Shown one piece after another: positions 41,907-50,841 of a stretch of DNA of 64,000 nt. The notes below the pieces were generated by a model. It saw nothing but the letters and a program-made list of their open reading frames with translations, searched no databases and had not been told where the DNA came from. Source of the DNA: Stanieria cyanosphaera PCC 7437 (lineage in GTDB: Bacteria; Cyanobacteriota; Cyanobacteriia; Cyanobacteriales; Xenococcaceae). Each line of letters starts with the position of its first letter. Position 1 is the stretch's first letter. Where the stretch lies: NCBI RefSeq assembly GCF_000317575.1, contig NC_019765.1, positions 124,001 to 188,000 of the forward strand. The letters run 5' to 3'. Both the position numbers and the translations under genes were made by a program.

Positions 41907-43883
41907 ATGGAGTCAGATTACGAACACATAAGAGAAAGGTTCAAAACTTTAATCGCCAATGTTCCAGGGGCGATATACCGTTGTCTTAACGATGCTAATT
42001 GGACGATGGAGTTTTTGAGTGATGAAATTACGAATATCTCAGGTTATCGGGCTGCCGATTTTATTCAAAATCAAAGTCGGTCTATAAGAAGTATTATTTA
42101 CCCAGAAGATCGCAATCTAGTTGTTCGAGAAGTAAATGAGGCGATCGCCCAAAGAAAACCCTATACAATTGAATATCGAATTATTCGCTCAGATAGAGCA
42201 ATTACCTGGATTAAGGACAAAGGGCAAGGAGTCTTTGACCGAAATGGCAAACTTCTCGGGTTAGATGGAATTATCTTAGATATTACCGAACGTAAATGGA
42301 CAGAAAGCTTGCAGCAGATTCAGAATCGAACTTTGAGCGCGATCGCACGGGGAGAGACGCTAAAAAATACTTTATCAGAACTGAGCGAACAGATCGATCG
42401 CTTATCTCCAAATTTAACTTCGACTATTACGATCGTGGAGAACGACGGCAGGCATTTACGACCTTTTGTTAGTTCGGGGTTGCCCCAAGAATATATTAGG
42501 GCGATCGAACGTTTACCCATTGGAGCCAAAGCTACTTCTTGCGGTACGGCAGCGTATTTAGGTCGGCGAGTAATCGTTAGTAATATCGCTACCGATCCTT
42601 TATGGGCAGACTACAAACACCTAATTTTACCCCACGGTTTTCAAGCCAGTCGGTCTGAACCGATTAAATCAAATACGGGTCAAGTTTTGGGAACTTTCGA
42701 TCTGTATTTTACCGAACCGCGATCGCCAGAGCCGAAAGAGCTAGAAATAATCGAAGCCTGTACTAATTTAGCCTCTATTGCTATGGGTCGCCAACAATCT
42801 GAAACTGTATTACAACAGAGCGAATCACAACTTCGTTTAATTACAGATGCACTACCAGCATTAATTGCTTATGTCGATAATCGGCAGTGCTATCAATTTG
42901 TCAATCAGACTTTTGGAGATTGGTTCGCTAAATCCCCGAACCAAATTATTGGCAGTCATCTAAAAGAAATTTTGGGTGAGGCATATTACCAGCAAATTAA
43001 ACATCATATAGAACTAGCCCTCTCAGGACAAACAGTAACCTATGAAACCGAGCTTGAATTAAGCGATCGTTCACATTGGGTTAATGTTACCCATATTCCC
43101 GATCTCGATGGAGAAGGAGGGGTAAAAGGATTTATTAGTTTAATTAGCGATATCAGCAATCGCAAAGCTACCGAAAAAATGAAAGACGAATTTGTCTCGG
43201 TAGTCAGTCATGAATTACGCACCCCCTTAACTTCTATTTATGGTGCTTTAAAATTACTCGTAACCAGTCCTCAAAGTGGATTATCTGAAGAAGACCGTGA
43301 AATGCTCAATATTGCCGTGACTAATACAGACCGTTTAGTGCGCCTAGTAAACGATGTCCTTGACTTAGAGCGCATCGAGTCAGGCAAAATCCAAATGGTG
43401 AAACAGCCTTGTGATGCTGGCAATCTGATCCAGGAAGCAATAGAAGTCATGCAGCCGATGGCAAAGGCTGGAAATATTACTCTAATAGCAGAACCTATTT
43501 CTATTATAATTAATGCCGATGGCGATCATATTCATCAAACCCTGACCAATTTACTTAGCAATGCCATCAAATTTTCTCCACCTCACAGTTCAGTCTGGGT
43601 TACAGTAGATAACTTAGAAGACGAGGTTTTATTCAAAGTTATCGATACAGGACGTGGAATTCCCGCAGATATATTAGGTAGCATTTTTGAGCGATTTAAA
43701 CAGGTAGATGCTTCAGATTCGCGAGACAAAGGAGGTACTGGCTTAGGGTTGCCCATTTGTTATAAAATTATCGAAGAACATGGAGGTCGCATTTGGGCTG
43801 ACAGTGAGTTCGGTAAAGGAAGTACGTTTTATTTTACTCTGCCTAAATCTGGCTTATCTTCATCAGAAAAATTGTCATTATGA
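41907..43883 (+). CDS. PAS-GAF-PAS sensor histidine kinase
   Basis: This 658-residue cytoplasmic kinase has no membrane segment. A PAS/PAC domain (about 10-130), a GAF domain (140-300, with IGAKATSCGTAAYLGRRVIV) and a second PAS (305-425) precede HisKA (H435 in VVSHELRTPLTSIYG) and the HATPase domain (DTGRGIPADILGSIFERFKQ, GGTGLGLPICYKIIEEHGG). It should phosphorylate a response regulator. The next gene overlaps by 4 bp and encodes a lone receiver. Soluble PAS/GAF kinases often sense redox or light; the ligand cannot be read here. Confidence 0.9.
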   Translation: MESDYEHIRERFKTLIANVPGAIYRCLNDANWTMEFLSDEITNISGYRAADFIQNQSRSIRSIIYPEDRNLVVREVNEAIAQRKPYTIEYRIIRSDRAITWIKDKGQGVFDRNGKLLGLDGIILDITERKWTESLQQIQNRTLSAIARGETLKNTLSELSEQIDRLSPNLTSTITIVENDGRHLRPFVSSGLPQEYIRAIERLPIGAKATSCGTAAYLGRRVIVSNIATDPLWADYKHLILPHGFQASRSEPIKSNTGQVLGTFDLYFTEPRSPEPKELEIIEACTNLASIAMGRQQSETVLQQSESQLRLITDALPALIAYVDNRQCYQFVNQTFGDWFAKSPNQIIGSHLKEILGEAYYQQIKHHIELALSGQTVTYETELELSDRSHWVNVTHIPDLDGEGGVKGFISLISDISNRKATEKMKDEFVSVVSHELRTPLTSIYGALKLLVTSPQSGLSEEDREMLNIAVTNTDRLVRLVNDVLDLERIESGKIQMVKQPCDAGNLIQEAIEVMQPMAKAGNITLIAEPISIIINADGDHIHQTLTNLLSNAIKFSPPHSSVWVTVDNLEDEVLFKVIDTGRGIPADILGSIFERFKQVDASDSRDKGGTGLGLPICYKIIEEHGGRIWADSEFGKGSTFYFTLPKSGLSSSEKLSL

Positions 43884-44251
43884 CTGTCAAACGTATCTTA
43901 CTGGTAGATGACGAAGCCTCTATCTTAGCAGTTGCTCGTGTCGGTTTAAAACGAATGGGGTGGTCAGTATTGACCGCAGCTTCAGGACAAGAGGGCATCG
44001 CGCTTGCCGAAACCGAACAGCCAGACGCGATCGTCTTAGATGTGATGATGCCCGAAATGGATGGATTAGCAACTCTCAAGCAGCTACAAGATAATCCTCA
44101 AGTTAAAGATATTCCCGTAATTTTTCTAACTGCCAAAACTCAGAAAGCAGATCGCCGTCGCTTCTATGCCTCTGGTATTAAAGGATTTATTACTAAGCCT
44201 TTCGACCCTACTACTTTAGCAAGTCAAATTTCAGGCTTTTTGGGTTGGTAA
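43880..44251 (+). CDS. Single-domain CheY-like receiver
   Basis: A 123-residue receiver with all the needed residues: DDE at 10-12, phosphoacceptor D54 in IVLDVMMPEMDG, Thr in FLTAKTQ and Lys in ITKPFDP. It has no output domain. It is coupled to the kinase gene by ATGA. It may pass phosphate to another protein, for example the HPt domain of the 59549-61417 regulator, which is inference. Confidence 0.9.
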   Translation: MTVKRILLVDDEASILAVARVGLKRMGWSVLTAASGQEGIALAETEQPDAIVLDVMMPEMDGLATLKQLQDNPQVKDIPVIFLTAKTQKADRRRFYASGIKGFITKPFDPTTLASQISGFLGW

Positions 44252-44395
44252 GTATCGCAGTACGTTAATTGGTTAGGGCAATTTCAGTTAACTGCTCGTA
44301 AGTAATAAGTAATGAGTAGATTGTCTTTACTTGCGACTTTTTTAAAACTTTTGAACTGGGATTTCTAACTTCTGAGTTCTGTACGGACGCGTCTT

Positions 44396-44438
44396 GGTGC
44401 GCATTCCTTGGCGGATTTTTAATCCGCAGGGTCGCACC
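44396..44438. repeat. Nested hairpin repeat
   Basis: GGTGCG (44396-44401) pairs with CGCACC (44433-44438), enclosing GCGGATT (44411-44417) with AATCCGC (44421-44427). It lies 38 bp before box B and may insulate the ppsA promoter from the signalling genes. Confidence 0.55.
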
Positions 44439-44475
44439 GCTCAATAGAACGCCCTCTACCTAACTTCTGATGCTC

Positions 44476-44493
44476 CTCATAACTTTCTCAAAT
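44476..44493 (+). promoter_or_regulatory. Direct-repeat box B, ppsA
   Basis: CTCATAA-CTTT-CTCAAAT ends 85 bp before the ppsA ATG. Confidence 0.65.
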
Positions 44494-44578
44494 CAATTGT
44501 TTACAACAGAATTAACCTCAAACAGATACTCGCTCTATAGGTGCGAAGAGGTAGCAGTTTAACGAGTAACTAAGATTT

Positions 44579-47080
44579 ATGGTGACAACAACAAATAGCC
44601 CTAAAAAACAATTCTTAGATAAAGAACGAGCTTTCGTTCTCTGGTTTGAAGATGTGGGAATGAGTGACGTTTCTCTGGTAGGGGGAAAGAATGCTTCTCT
44701 AGGAGAAATGATCCAACAGCTAACCCCTAAAGGAATTAACGTTCCAGGAGGTTTTGCCACTACTGCTTATGCTTATCGTTACTTTATCGAACAGGCAGGA
44801 ATAGAAAGTAAGTTGCGCGAACTGTTTGCCGATCTTGACGTAGAAGATCTTAACAATTTGCGATCGCGTGGTAAACAAGCCAGGACGTTGATTCTGAATA
44901 CTCCTTTCCCCGAAGAATTACAAGCAGCGATTACCGAAGCCTATAGCCAATTATGCCAGCGATATAGCGTCGATTCTGAGTATTGTAACCGCTATGAGGG
45001 TGAGGAAAAAGAACAGTGTCAAAAATTTAACAATAATGTCGATGTAGCAGTTCGTTCCTCAGCTACCGCCGAAGACTTACCCGATGCTTCTTTTGCAGGG
45101 CAACAGGAAACTTATCTTAATGTTCATGGGGTTCAAAGCGTTCTCGAAGCCTGTCATAAATGCTTTGCATCCCTATTTACAGATCGCGCTATTTCCTATC
45201 GTACTGCTAGAGATTTTGACCACTTTGATGTTGCTCTTTCTGTGGGCGTACAAAAGATGGTGCGTTCGGATTTAGCTACCTCTGGAGTAATGTTTTCTAT
45301 CGATACAGAAACAGGCTTTAAAGATGCAGCTTTGATTACTGCTGCCTATGGTTTGGGTGAAAACGTAGTCCAGGGTGCGGTCAATCCTGATGAATATACT
45401 GTGTTTAAACCAACATTAACTGGTCATCATCCCATTTTAGATAAACGCCTCGGCAGTAAAGAAATCAAGATGGTCTATGATCTAGGCGGTAGTAAGCTGA
45501 CGAAAAACGTTCCCACATCAGCATCCGAAAGAATTCGATATGCTATTAATGATGAGGAAATTTTGCAATTGGCTAAATGGGCTTGTCAAATTGAATCACA
45601 TTATTCCCAGGTACGCGATGCTTACACGCCAATGGATATGGAATGGGCAAAAGATGGCGTAACAGGAGAACTGTTTATCGTTCAAGCCCGCCCCGAAACC
45701 GTTCAATCGCAAAAAGCCAAAAATGTCATACAGACATATAGACTAGAGAAAACGGGTGATGTCTTAGTAACGGGTAGGGCAGTTGGTGACAAAATTGGTG
45801 CGGGTAAAGCCAGAGTTATCTTAAATGTCAGCCAGATTGACCAGTTCCAAGCTGGAGAAGTTCTTGTCACCAATAAAACCGATCCTGACTGGGAACCAAT
45901 TATGAAAAAAGCCAGTGCTATTGTAACTAACCAGGGTGGTAGAACTTGTCATGCAGCAATTATAGCCCGTGAAATGGGTATACCTGCGATCGTTGGCTGT
46001 GGTGATGCGACCAAAAATATCCGATCTAAACAAGAAGTGACCATATCCTGTGCTGAAGGGGAAGAAGGTAAAGTTTATGCTGGATCGATTCCTTTTACTG
46101 TCGAAGAGACTCGGTTAGATAATTTACCCCAAACCAAAACGCAAATTTTAATGAATGTAGGTAATCCCGAAGCAGCCTTTAGTTTATCGGCTATCCCTTG
46201 TGATGGTGTTGGTTTAGCTAGGTTAGAATTTATTATTGCCAATCAGATTAAAGTTCATCCCCTGGCTTTACTCAAGTTTGACGAACTACAAGACTTTGGG
46301 GACAAAATGAACATTGCCCAACTGACAATTAATTATCCCCGTAAGCCCGATTTCTTTGTCGAGAAATTAGCTAGGGGAATAGCTACCATTGCAGCAGCAT
46401 TCTATCCCAAACCCGTTATCGTGCGGATGTCGGATTTCAAGAGTAACGAATATGCTAACCTTCTAGGGGGTAAACAGTTTGAACCAACCGAAGAAAACCC
46501 GATGTTGGGTTGGCGGGGTGCAAGTCGTTATTACGACCCCAAATATCGCGATGCCTTTGCCTTAGAATGTCAAGCATTTAAACGAGTTCGAGCCGACATG
46601 GGTTTAACTAACGTCATTCCGATGATCCCCTTCTGTCGTACTCCCGATGAAGGAAGAAAAGTATTAGAAGAAATGGCACAACACGGGCTAGTCAGGGGCG
46701 AAAACGATCTGCAAGTATACGTCATGTGTGAAGTTCCCAGTAACGTTTTGCTAGCCGATGAATTCAGCCAAGTGTTTGATGGCTTCTCTATTGGTTCAAA
46801 TGACCTAACGCAACTGACACTAGGACTCGATCGCGATTCTTCTTTAGTGGCACATCTATTCGATGAACGCAACCCAGGCGTTAAAGCGATGCTGCAAATA
46901 GCGATCGCCAAAGCCCGACAAAATAATCGTAAAATTGGCATCTGCGGTCAAGCACCCAGCGATTATCCAGAGATTGCCGAGTTTTTAGTTCAACAGGGTA
47001 TTAACTCCATCAGTCTTAATCCCGATTCGGTACTTAAAACCAGACTGAAAATAGCCGAAGCAGAACAAAATATTGGCTAG
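44579..47080 (+). CDS. ppsA: Phosphoenolpyruvate synthase
   Basis: This 833-residue enzyme makes PEP from pyruvate and ATP (products AMP and phosphate). The N-terminal ATP-grasp domain is followed by the swivelling domain with the phosphohistidine H458 in GGRTCHAAIIAREMG and the TIM-barrel domain with EVPSNVLLADEF, GSNDLTQLTLGLDRD and the acid Cys 789 in GICGQAPSD. Length is slightly above E. coli PpsA. It stands upstream of ldh: together they set the fate of pyruvate under fermentative conditions. Control by box B is proposed. Confidence 0.95.
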   Translation: MVTTTNSPKKQFLDKERAFVLWFEDVGMSDVSLVGGKNASLGEMIQQLTPKGINVPGGFATTAYAYRYFIEQAGIESKLRELFADLDVEDLNNLRSRGKQARTLILNTPFPEELQAAITEAYSQLCQRYSVDSEYCNRYEGEEKEQCQKFNNNVDVAVRSSATAEDLPDASFAGQQETYLNVHGVQSVLEACHKCFASLFTDRAISYRTARDFDHFDVALSVGVQKMVRSDLATSGVMFSIDTETGFKDAALITAAYGLGENVVQGAVNPDEYTVFKPTLTGHHPILDKRLGSKEIKMVYDLGGSKLTKNVPTSASERIRYAINDEEILQLAKWACQIESHYSQVRDAYTPMDMEWAKDGVTGELFIVQARPETVQSQKAKNVIQTYRLEKTGDVLVTGRAVGDKIGAGKARVILNVSQIDQFQAGEVLVTNKTDPDWEPIMKKASAIVTNQGGRTCHAAIIAREMGIPAIVGCGDATKNIRSKQEVTISCAEGEEGKVYAGSIPFTVEETRLDNLPQTKTQILMNVGNPEAAFSLSAIPCDGVGLARLEFIIANQIKVHPLALLKFDELQDFGDKMNIAQLTINYPRKPDFFVEKLARGIATIAAAFYPKPVIVRMSDFKSNEYANLLGGKQFEPTEENPMLGWRGASRYYDPKYRDAFALECQAFKRVRADMGLTNVIPMIPFCRTPDEGRKVLEEMAQHGLVRGENDLQVYVMCEVPSNVLLADEFSQVFDGFSIGSNDLTQLTLGLDRDSSLVAHLFDERNPGVKAMLQIAIAKARQNNRKIGICGQAPSDYPEIAEFLVQQGINSISLNPDSVLKTRLKIAEAEQNIG

Positions 47081-47264
47081 CTGTAATGTGGCTAGTGGAG
47101 TGAAATAATTGGGTGTTATGCGTTTCAAGCTTTCTTTAAAAACTCGCCCACTCAATATTTTACTGCTAGCTCGCTAGCCTTTAGTTGGTAAATGAAAGCA
47201 GATAGCCAGTAGAAACTTACTATCAATTAATCATCACAACCAAAAACAGAACCAAAAAAGTCTT

Positions 47265-48260
47265 ATGTTTGAAAAAATCTTTGCTCTCAATACTGAAGTC
47301 GAGCAAACTAATACTCTTCGTCTCCGTAAAGGAGTCATTATTGGTGCAGGACAAGTAGGATTAGCCTGTGCATATTCTTTACTAATTCAAAATTGCTTCG
47401 ATGAATTAGTTTTACAGGATATCAATACCAAAAAGGTTGAAGGAGAAGTGATGGATTTGCTCCATGGAATGTCTTTTATCGCTCCTACAGAACTGGCTGC
47501 GGGAACGGTAGCTGACGTGGGAAAGGATGCGGATATAGTAATTATTACCGCAGGTGCAGCACAAAAACCAGGAGAAACTCGCCTCGATCTACTAGGACGT
47601 AATGTTGCTATCTATCAAAACCTGCTTGAAGATGTAGTCAAGCATTGTCCCCATGCCATCCTGTTAATTGTCACCAATCCCGTAGATATTATGACCTATG
47701 TAGCACTAAAAATTTCTGGGTTTCCCAGTTCTAAGGTTATTGGTACGGGAACAGTACTAGATACGTCTCGATTTCGTTCTTTACTAGCCCGCAGATTAAA
47801 TATTGATGCTCGTAGCGTTCAAGCTTATATCATTGGCGAACATGGTGATAGTGAAGTTCCCGTGTGGAGTACGGCTAATGTAGCTGGTCGAAAATTGCTC
47901 TCACAAGATTGGGAAAATCTTGATTCAGAAGAGCGCGAGGAATTCACGGCTATTTTTAGTCAAGTTAAAAATGCAGCTTATGAAATTATTCACCGTAAAG
48001 GATATACCTCCTATGCGATCGGTTTAGCAGTGACCGATATAGTTGAAGCAATTATACGCTCTCAAGAACGCATTCTTACTGTTAGTGGTCTTGTCAATGG
48101 ACTGTATGATATCAAAGATGTGTGTTTGGGTTTGCCTAGAGTAATCAATGAAAAAGGCTTTTACAAAACTGTCAATCTAGATTTGAGTCCCAGAGAAGAA
48201 AAACAGCTTCGCCTTTCTGCTAATCTTCTACAAGATGTTTTTGCTCAACTCAAATTTTAA
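47265..48260 (+). CDS. ldh: L-lactate dehydrogenase
   Basis: This 331-residue enzyme reduces pyruvate to L-lactate with NADH. It has GAGQVG for the nucleotide, AAQKPGETRLDLL with the Gln that selects pyruvate over oxaloacetate and the active-loop Arg, the catalytic H193 in GEHGDSEVP, and the usual fold to the end. An N-terminal extension of about 20 residues (FALNTEVEQTNTLR) precedes the first strand. It is 184 bp after ppsA, in the same direction. A hairpin terminator follows. Confidence 0.92.
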   Translation: MFEKIFALNTEVEQTNTLRLRKGVIIGAGQVGLACAYSLLIQNCFDELVLQDINTKKVEGEVMDLLHGMSFIAPTELAAGTVADVGKDADIVIITAGAAQKPGETRLDLLGRNVAIYQNLLEDVVKHCPHAILLIVTNPVDIMTYVALKISGFPSSKVIGTGTVLDTSRFRSLLARRLNIDARSVQAYIIGEHGDSEVPVWSTANVAGRKLLSQDWENLDSEEREEFTAIFSQVKNAAYEIIHRKGYTSYAIGLAVTDIVEAIIRSQERILTVSGLVNGLYDIKDVCLGLPRVINEKGFYKTVNLDLSPREEKQLRLSANLLQDVFAQLKF

Positions 48261-48277
48261 TTCTATAAACACGATTA

Positions 48278-48308
48278 GTAGCGTAAGGTTAGCTATGCCT
48301 TGCGCTAC
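48278..48308 (+). terminator. Hairpin after ldh
   Basis: GTAGCGTAAGG (48278-48288) pairs with CCTTGCGCTAC (48298-48308), one G-U pair. No T tract follows, so it may be a dispersed repeat. It sits between two converging genes. Confidence 0.5.
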
Positions 48309-48340
48309 TGGGTAAATACTTTCAAACTGGGTAAATATTT

Positions 48341-49360
48341 TCAATTGGCGTAATTCCTAACATACGATCCGTCAACCAATTTCCAGTAAGGTTGATAGGT
48401 TTGTAGAGCTTTGAGATATTGCGATCGTTCAAAAACACTAGGATCGGGACAATTTACTTGGCTTAAGCTGCCTTGTAACTGGGCAATTGAATCGTATTCT
48501 TTAGCCTCTAACCATTCAACCATGTCTTTCTCGATTTTTTGCAGCTGTTCGATGCCATGACTCAGTAGCACGCTAATCAACATGGTGACGTTAGCACCTA
48601 CCAGCATCATTTTGATAACGTCTTGAGCGGTCATAATCCCGCCTGTAGCAGCAAAATCGAGGGGAAGAGTACGATACAAAATAGCGATCCAGCGCATCGG
48701 TAAACGCATCTCTCTAGAAGTGCTAAGAAGCAAATTGGACTCTACTGTTAGAGTTTCTAAATTAATATCGGGTTGATAAAAACGGTTGAATAATACCAAG
48801 CCACTAGCATTTGCATTGCTCAGTTCTTTTGCCATATTTGCCATATTACTAAAGAAAGGACTCAGTTTGACTGCTACAGGTAAATTGACAGCATCTGTAA
48901 CACTGCGAACAATATCTAAATAAGTTTGCTCTACTCGCTCGCCAGTCATCGACATGTCTGTAGGAATGTCATAAATGTTTAATTCCAAACCATCGGCACC
49001 TGCTTGTTCTACCTGACGTACATAATCACCCCAGCTACCTACTGTAGAACTGTTGAGACTTGCAAAAATGGGAATATCCACCATCTTTTTAGCACGACGA
49101 ATACGTTCTAAATAGGCTTCTGAATCGACACGAAAATCTGATTCGGGATAGGTTTCTGTAGGGTGAGCGAATTGATGATATGCTTCATATCTTTCTTCTA
49201 GTAGTTGTTCTTCAAACAAAGAATGCAATACTATTGCTGCTGCGCCAGCATCTTCCATCCGTTTAATATTATCGATATTTTCGGTTAAAGGTGCTGCTGC
49301 ACCAACAACCAAAGGCGATCGCAATGTCTTACCTAGATAATTTGTGGATAGGTCTACCAT
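48341..49360 (-). CDS. Dihydroorotate dehydrogenase-like protein
   Basis: This is a 339-residue flavoprotein barrel (VDLSTNYLGKTLRSPLVVGAA, GLELNIYDIPTDM, VAVKLSPFF, AATGGIMTAQDVIKMM). It belongs to the DHOD-like group that in cyanobacteria and anaerobes is often next to pyruvate:ferredoxin oxidoreductase (nifJ), not pyrimidine genes; nifJ is not in the window. The base residue normally Cys or Ser is at NSSTVGSW. It converges on ldh and has box C 40 bp before its start. An electron-transfer role in anoxic metabolism is inferred. Confidence 0.85.
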   Translation of the reverse strand: MVDLSTNYLGKTLRSPLVVGAAAPLTENIDNIKRMEDAGAAAIVLHSLFEEQLLEERYEAYHQFAHPTETYPESDFRVDSEAYLERIRRAKKMVDIPIFASLNSSTVGSWGDYVRQVEQAGADGLELNIYDIPTDMSMTGERVEQTYLDIVRSVTDAVNLPVAVKLSPFFSNMANMAKELSNANASGLVLFNRFYQPDINLETLTVESNLLLSTSREMRLPMRWIAILYRTLPLDFAATGGIMTAQDVIKMMLVGANVTMLISVLLSHGIEQLQKIEKDMVEWLEAKEYDSIAQLQGSLSQVNCPDPSVFERSQYLKALQTYQPYWKLVDGSYVRNYAN

Positions 49361-49400
49361 TTATTTGCCTCCTCATTATTATCTCTAAACTAAGAAAGTC

Positions 49401-49418
49401 TTTTGAGGAAGTTATGAG
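49401..49418 (-). promoter_or_regulatory. Direct-repeat box C, DHOD-like gene
   Basis: On the minus strand, CTCATAA-CTTC-CTCAAAA, ending 40 bp before the ATG at 49360. Confidence 0.7.
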
Positions 49419-49466
49419 TAATGAACAGAACATTAGTAAGTAATCAGAAGGAAACAGCTTTTGCTC

Positions 49467-49484
49467 CTCATAAGTGGCTCATAT
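49467..49484 (+). promoter_or_regulatory. Direct-repeat box D, pseudo-receiver gene
   Basis: CTCATAA-GTGG-CTCATAT. The second half has T where others have A, so both halves here read CTCATA, which supports a direct-repeat site. It ends 67 bp before the ATG at 49552 and is divergent from box C. Confidence 0.6.
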
Positions 49485-49551
49485 TCCTAAATTAATATAT
49501 TGTTCATTGTTATAGTATCGATGTTCTAAATCGATCGCAGGTTAAATTGAT

Positions 49552-49971
49552 ATGGTTTTTACTCGATCGCCCTTGAGGACTGAATTATTAATGTTACAGC
49601 TAGCTCGCAAACACATCTTAGCGATTGAGGTTGCTAAAGATATTCGAGAAATTATTAAACGCAGCTTGGGAAATACGGCAAATTGGCAAGTGTCTTCAGT
49701 CAATTCGATCGCTGAAGGATTGGCTTTAATTCAAACACAGCAACCCGATGTAATTTTACTCGAAGCCGATCTGCTCGCTCGGTGCGATCGCCATATTTGG
49801 CAACAACTACAAACTACTGCTTGTAATCGATCTATTCCCATAATCTTTATGGCATCAAGAGTTAGAGCCATGGATCGACTTCAGTTCCAACAATTAGGTG
49901 CAGCCAAGGCGATCGCTCTTCCTTTTGACCCACAAGAATTGGTAGAGGCGATCGTCCAACTATTAAAGTAA
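49552..49971 (+). CDS. Degenerate receiver (pseudo-receiver) protein
   Basis: A 139-residue receiver-fold protein with key residues changed. The phosphoacceptor Asp is Glu (VILLEADLL), the acidic pair at the start is gone (LAIEVAKDIRE), and the conserved Lys is Leu (ALPFDPQEL). It probably does not accept phosphate and may act as a constitutive partner. It is adjacent to the phosphoribosyltransferase/FtsH genes and has its own box D. Confidence 0.75.
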   Translation: MVFTRSPLRTELLMLQLARKHILAIEVAKDIREIIKRSLGNTANWQVSSVNSIAEGLALIQTQQPDVILLEADLLARCDRHIWQQLQTTACNRSIPIIFMASRVRAMDRLQFQQLGAAKAIALPFDPQELVEAIVQLLK

Positions 49972-49993
49972 TCTTAACTCCATATCATCACGA

Positions 49994-50011
49994 CTCATAA
50001 CTTCCTCAAAC
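49994..50011 (+). promoter_or_regulatory. Direct-repeat box E, phosphoribosyltransferase operon
   Basis: CTCATAA-CTTC-CTCAAAC ends 43 bp before the ATG at 50055. Confidence 0.7.
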
Positions 50012-50054
50012 TTAAAATCTATAGTTGGAATTAATATCGAGATTGGTAAAAATT

Positions 50055-50744
50055 ATGAACCGAGTTTTTACGAATAGACAAGAAGCAGGAAGAAGATTAG
50101 CCCAAAAACTTACTGCTTATGCTAATCATCCTCAAGCAATAGTATTGGGGCTACCTCGTGGTGGCGTACCTGTAGCCTATGAAATTGCCAAAACTTTAAA
50201 TCTTCCCTTAGATGTTTGTCTAGTTAAAAAACTGTGCCTTCCTGACGATCCAGAAACAGCGATAGGTGCAATTGTCGAAGATGAACTGTTACCTGACTAC
50301 TGTGGCAACATCACTATTATTAATCAAAACACGACACAAATTCACGGAGTTGATTCAGAACAAATTAAAGCGATCGCTGCTCGAGCAAAAGTCGAATTAA
50401 GATGGCGCGATCGTTGTTATCGAAGCTTTCGTCCCATGCTGAAAATTCCCCAACGTACTGTTATCGTCGTTGATGATGGCATTGCTACGGGTCAAACTAT
50501 GGAGGCTGCGGTAACTGTTTTGAAAAGACATAAGCCAGAAAAAATTATCATTGCTACTCCTGTTGCTTCAAAGCCAGCCATAGAACAATTAGCAGCTAAA
50601 GTAGATGATTTTGTTTGCCTAATGAAACCCAAATCATTAGTTGCAGTGGGCTTTTGGTACGAAGATTTTACTCAAACAAAAGATCGAGAAGTGTGCGATT
50701 TACTTTCTCAACAAACTTACAAGACTCTAGCTTACCAAACTTAA
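50055..50744 (+). CDS. Phosphoribosyltransferase-domain protein, copy 1
   Basis: This 229-residue protein has the type I PRTase fold: [15 protein letters not shown], the PRPP loop [14 protein letters not shown], and a long insert or hood between them. It acts on a base not known from sequence. Such proteins recur next to usp and hsp20 genes in stress islands (compare Rv0571c and Rv2030c of the DosR regulon). The ATG at 50055 is chosen over 50025 because the tandem copy has an identical leader and ATG. Copy 2 follows 97 bp downstream. Confidence 0.85.
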   Translation: MNRVFTNRQEAGRRLAQKLTAYANHPQAIVLGLPRGGVPVAYEIAKTLNLPLDVCLVKKLCLPDDPETAIGAIVEDELLPDYCGNITIINQNTTQIHGVDSEQIKAIAARAKVELRWRDRCYRSFRPMLKIPQRTVIVVDDGIATGQTMEAAVTVLKRHKPEKIIIATPVASKPAIEQLAAKVDDFVCLMKPKSLVAVGFWYEDFTQTKDREVCDLLSQQTYKTLAYQT

Positions 50745-50745
50745 T

Positions 50746-50820
50746 CATTGAACATTAAACATTGAACATTGAGCATTGACCAGGGAACATTAAACATTAA
50801 TAAATGCTAAATGATAAATG
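50746..50820. repeat. Heptamer tandem repeats (CATTRAA)
   Basis: Units of seven bases, CATTGAA / CATTAAA / CATTGAG, are repeated about eight times, with decay at the end. They resemble the short tandemly repeated sequences of cyanobacteria and lie between the two PRTase copies. Confidence 0.6.
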
Positions 50821-50841
50821 ATAACGAGATTGGTAAAAATT

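Noticed and set aside
50746-50820. Origin iterons between the PRTase genes
   Set aside because: The heptamers decay quickly and match short tandem repeats common in cyanobacteria; no replication gene is near.
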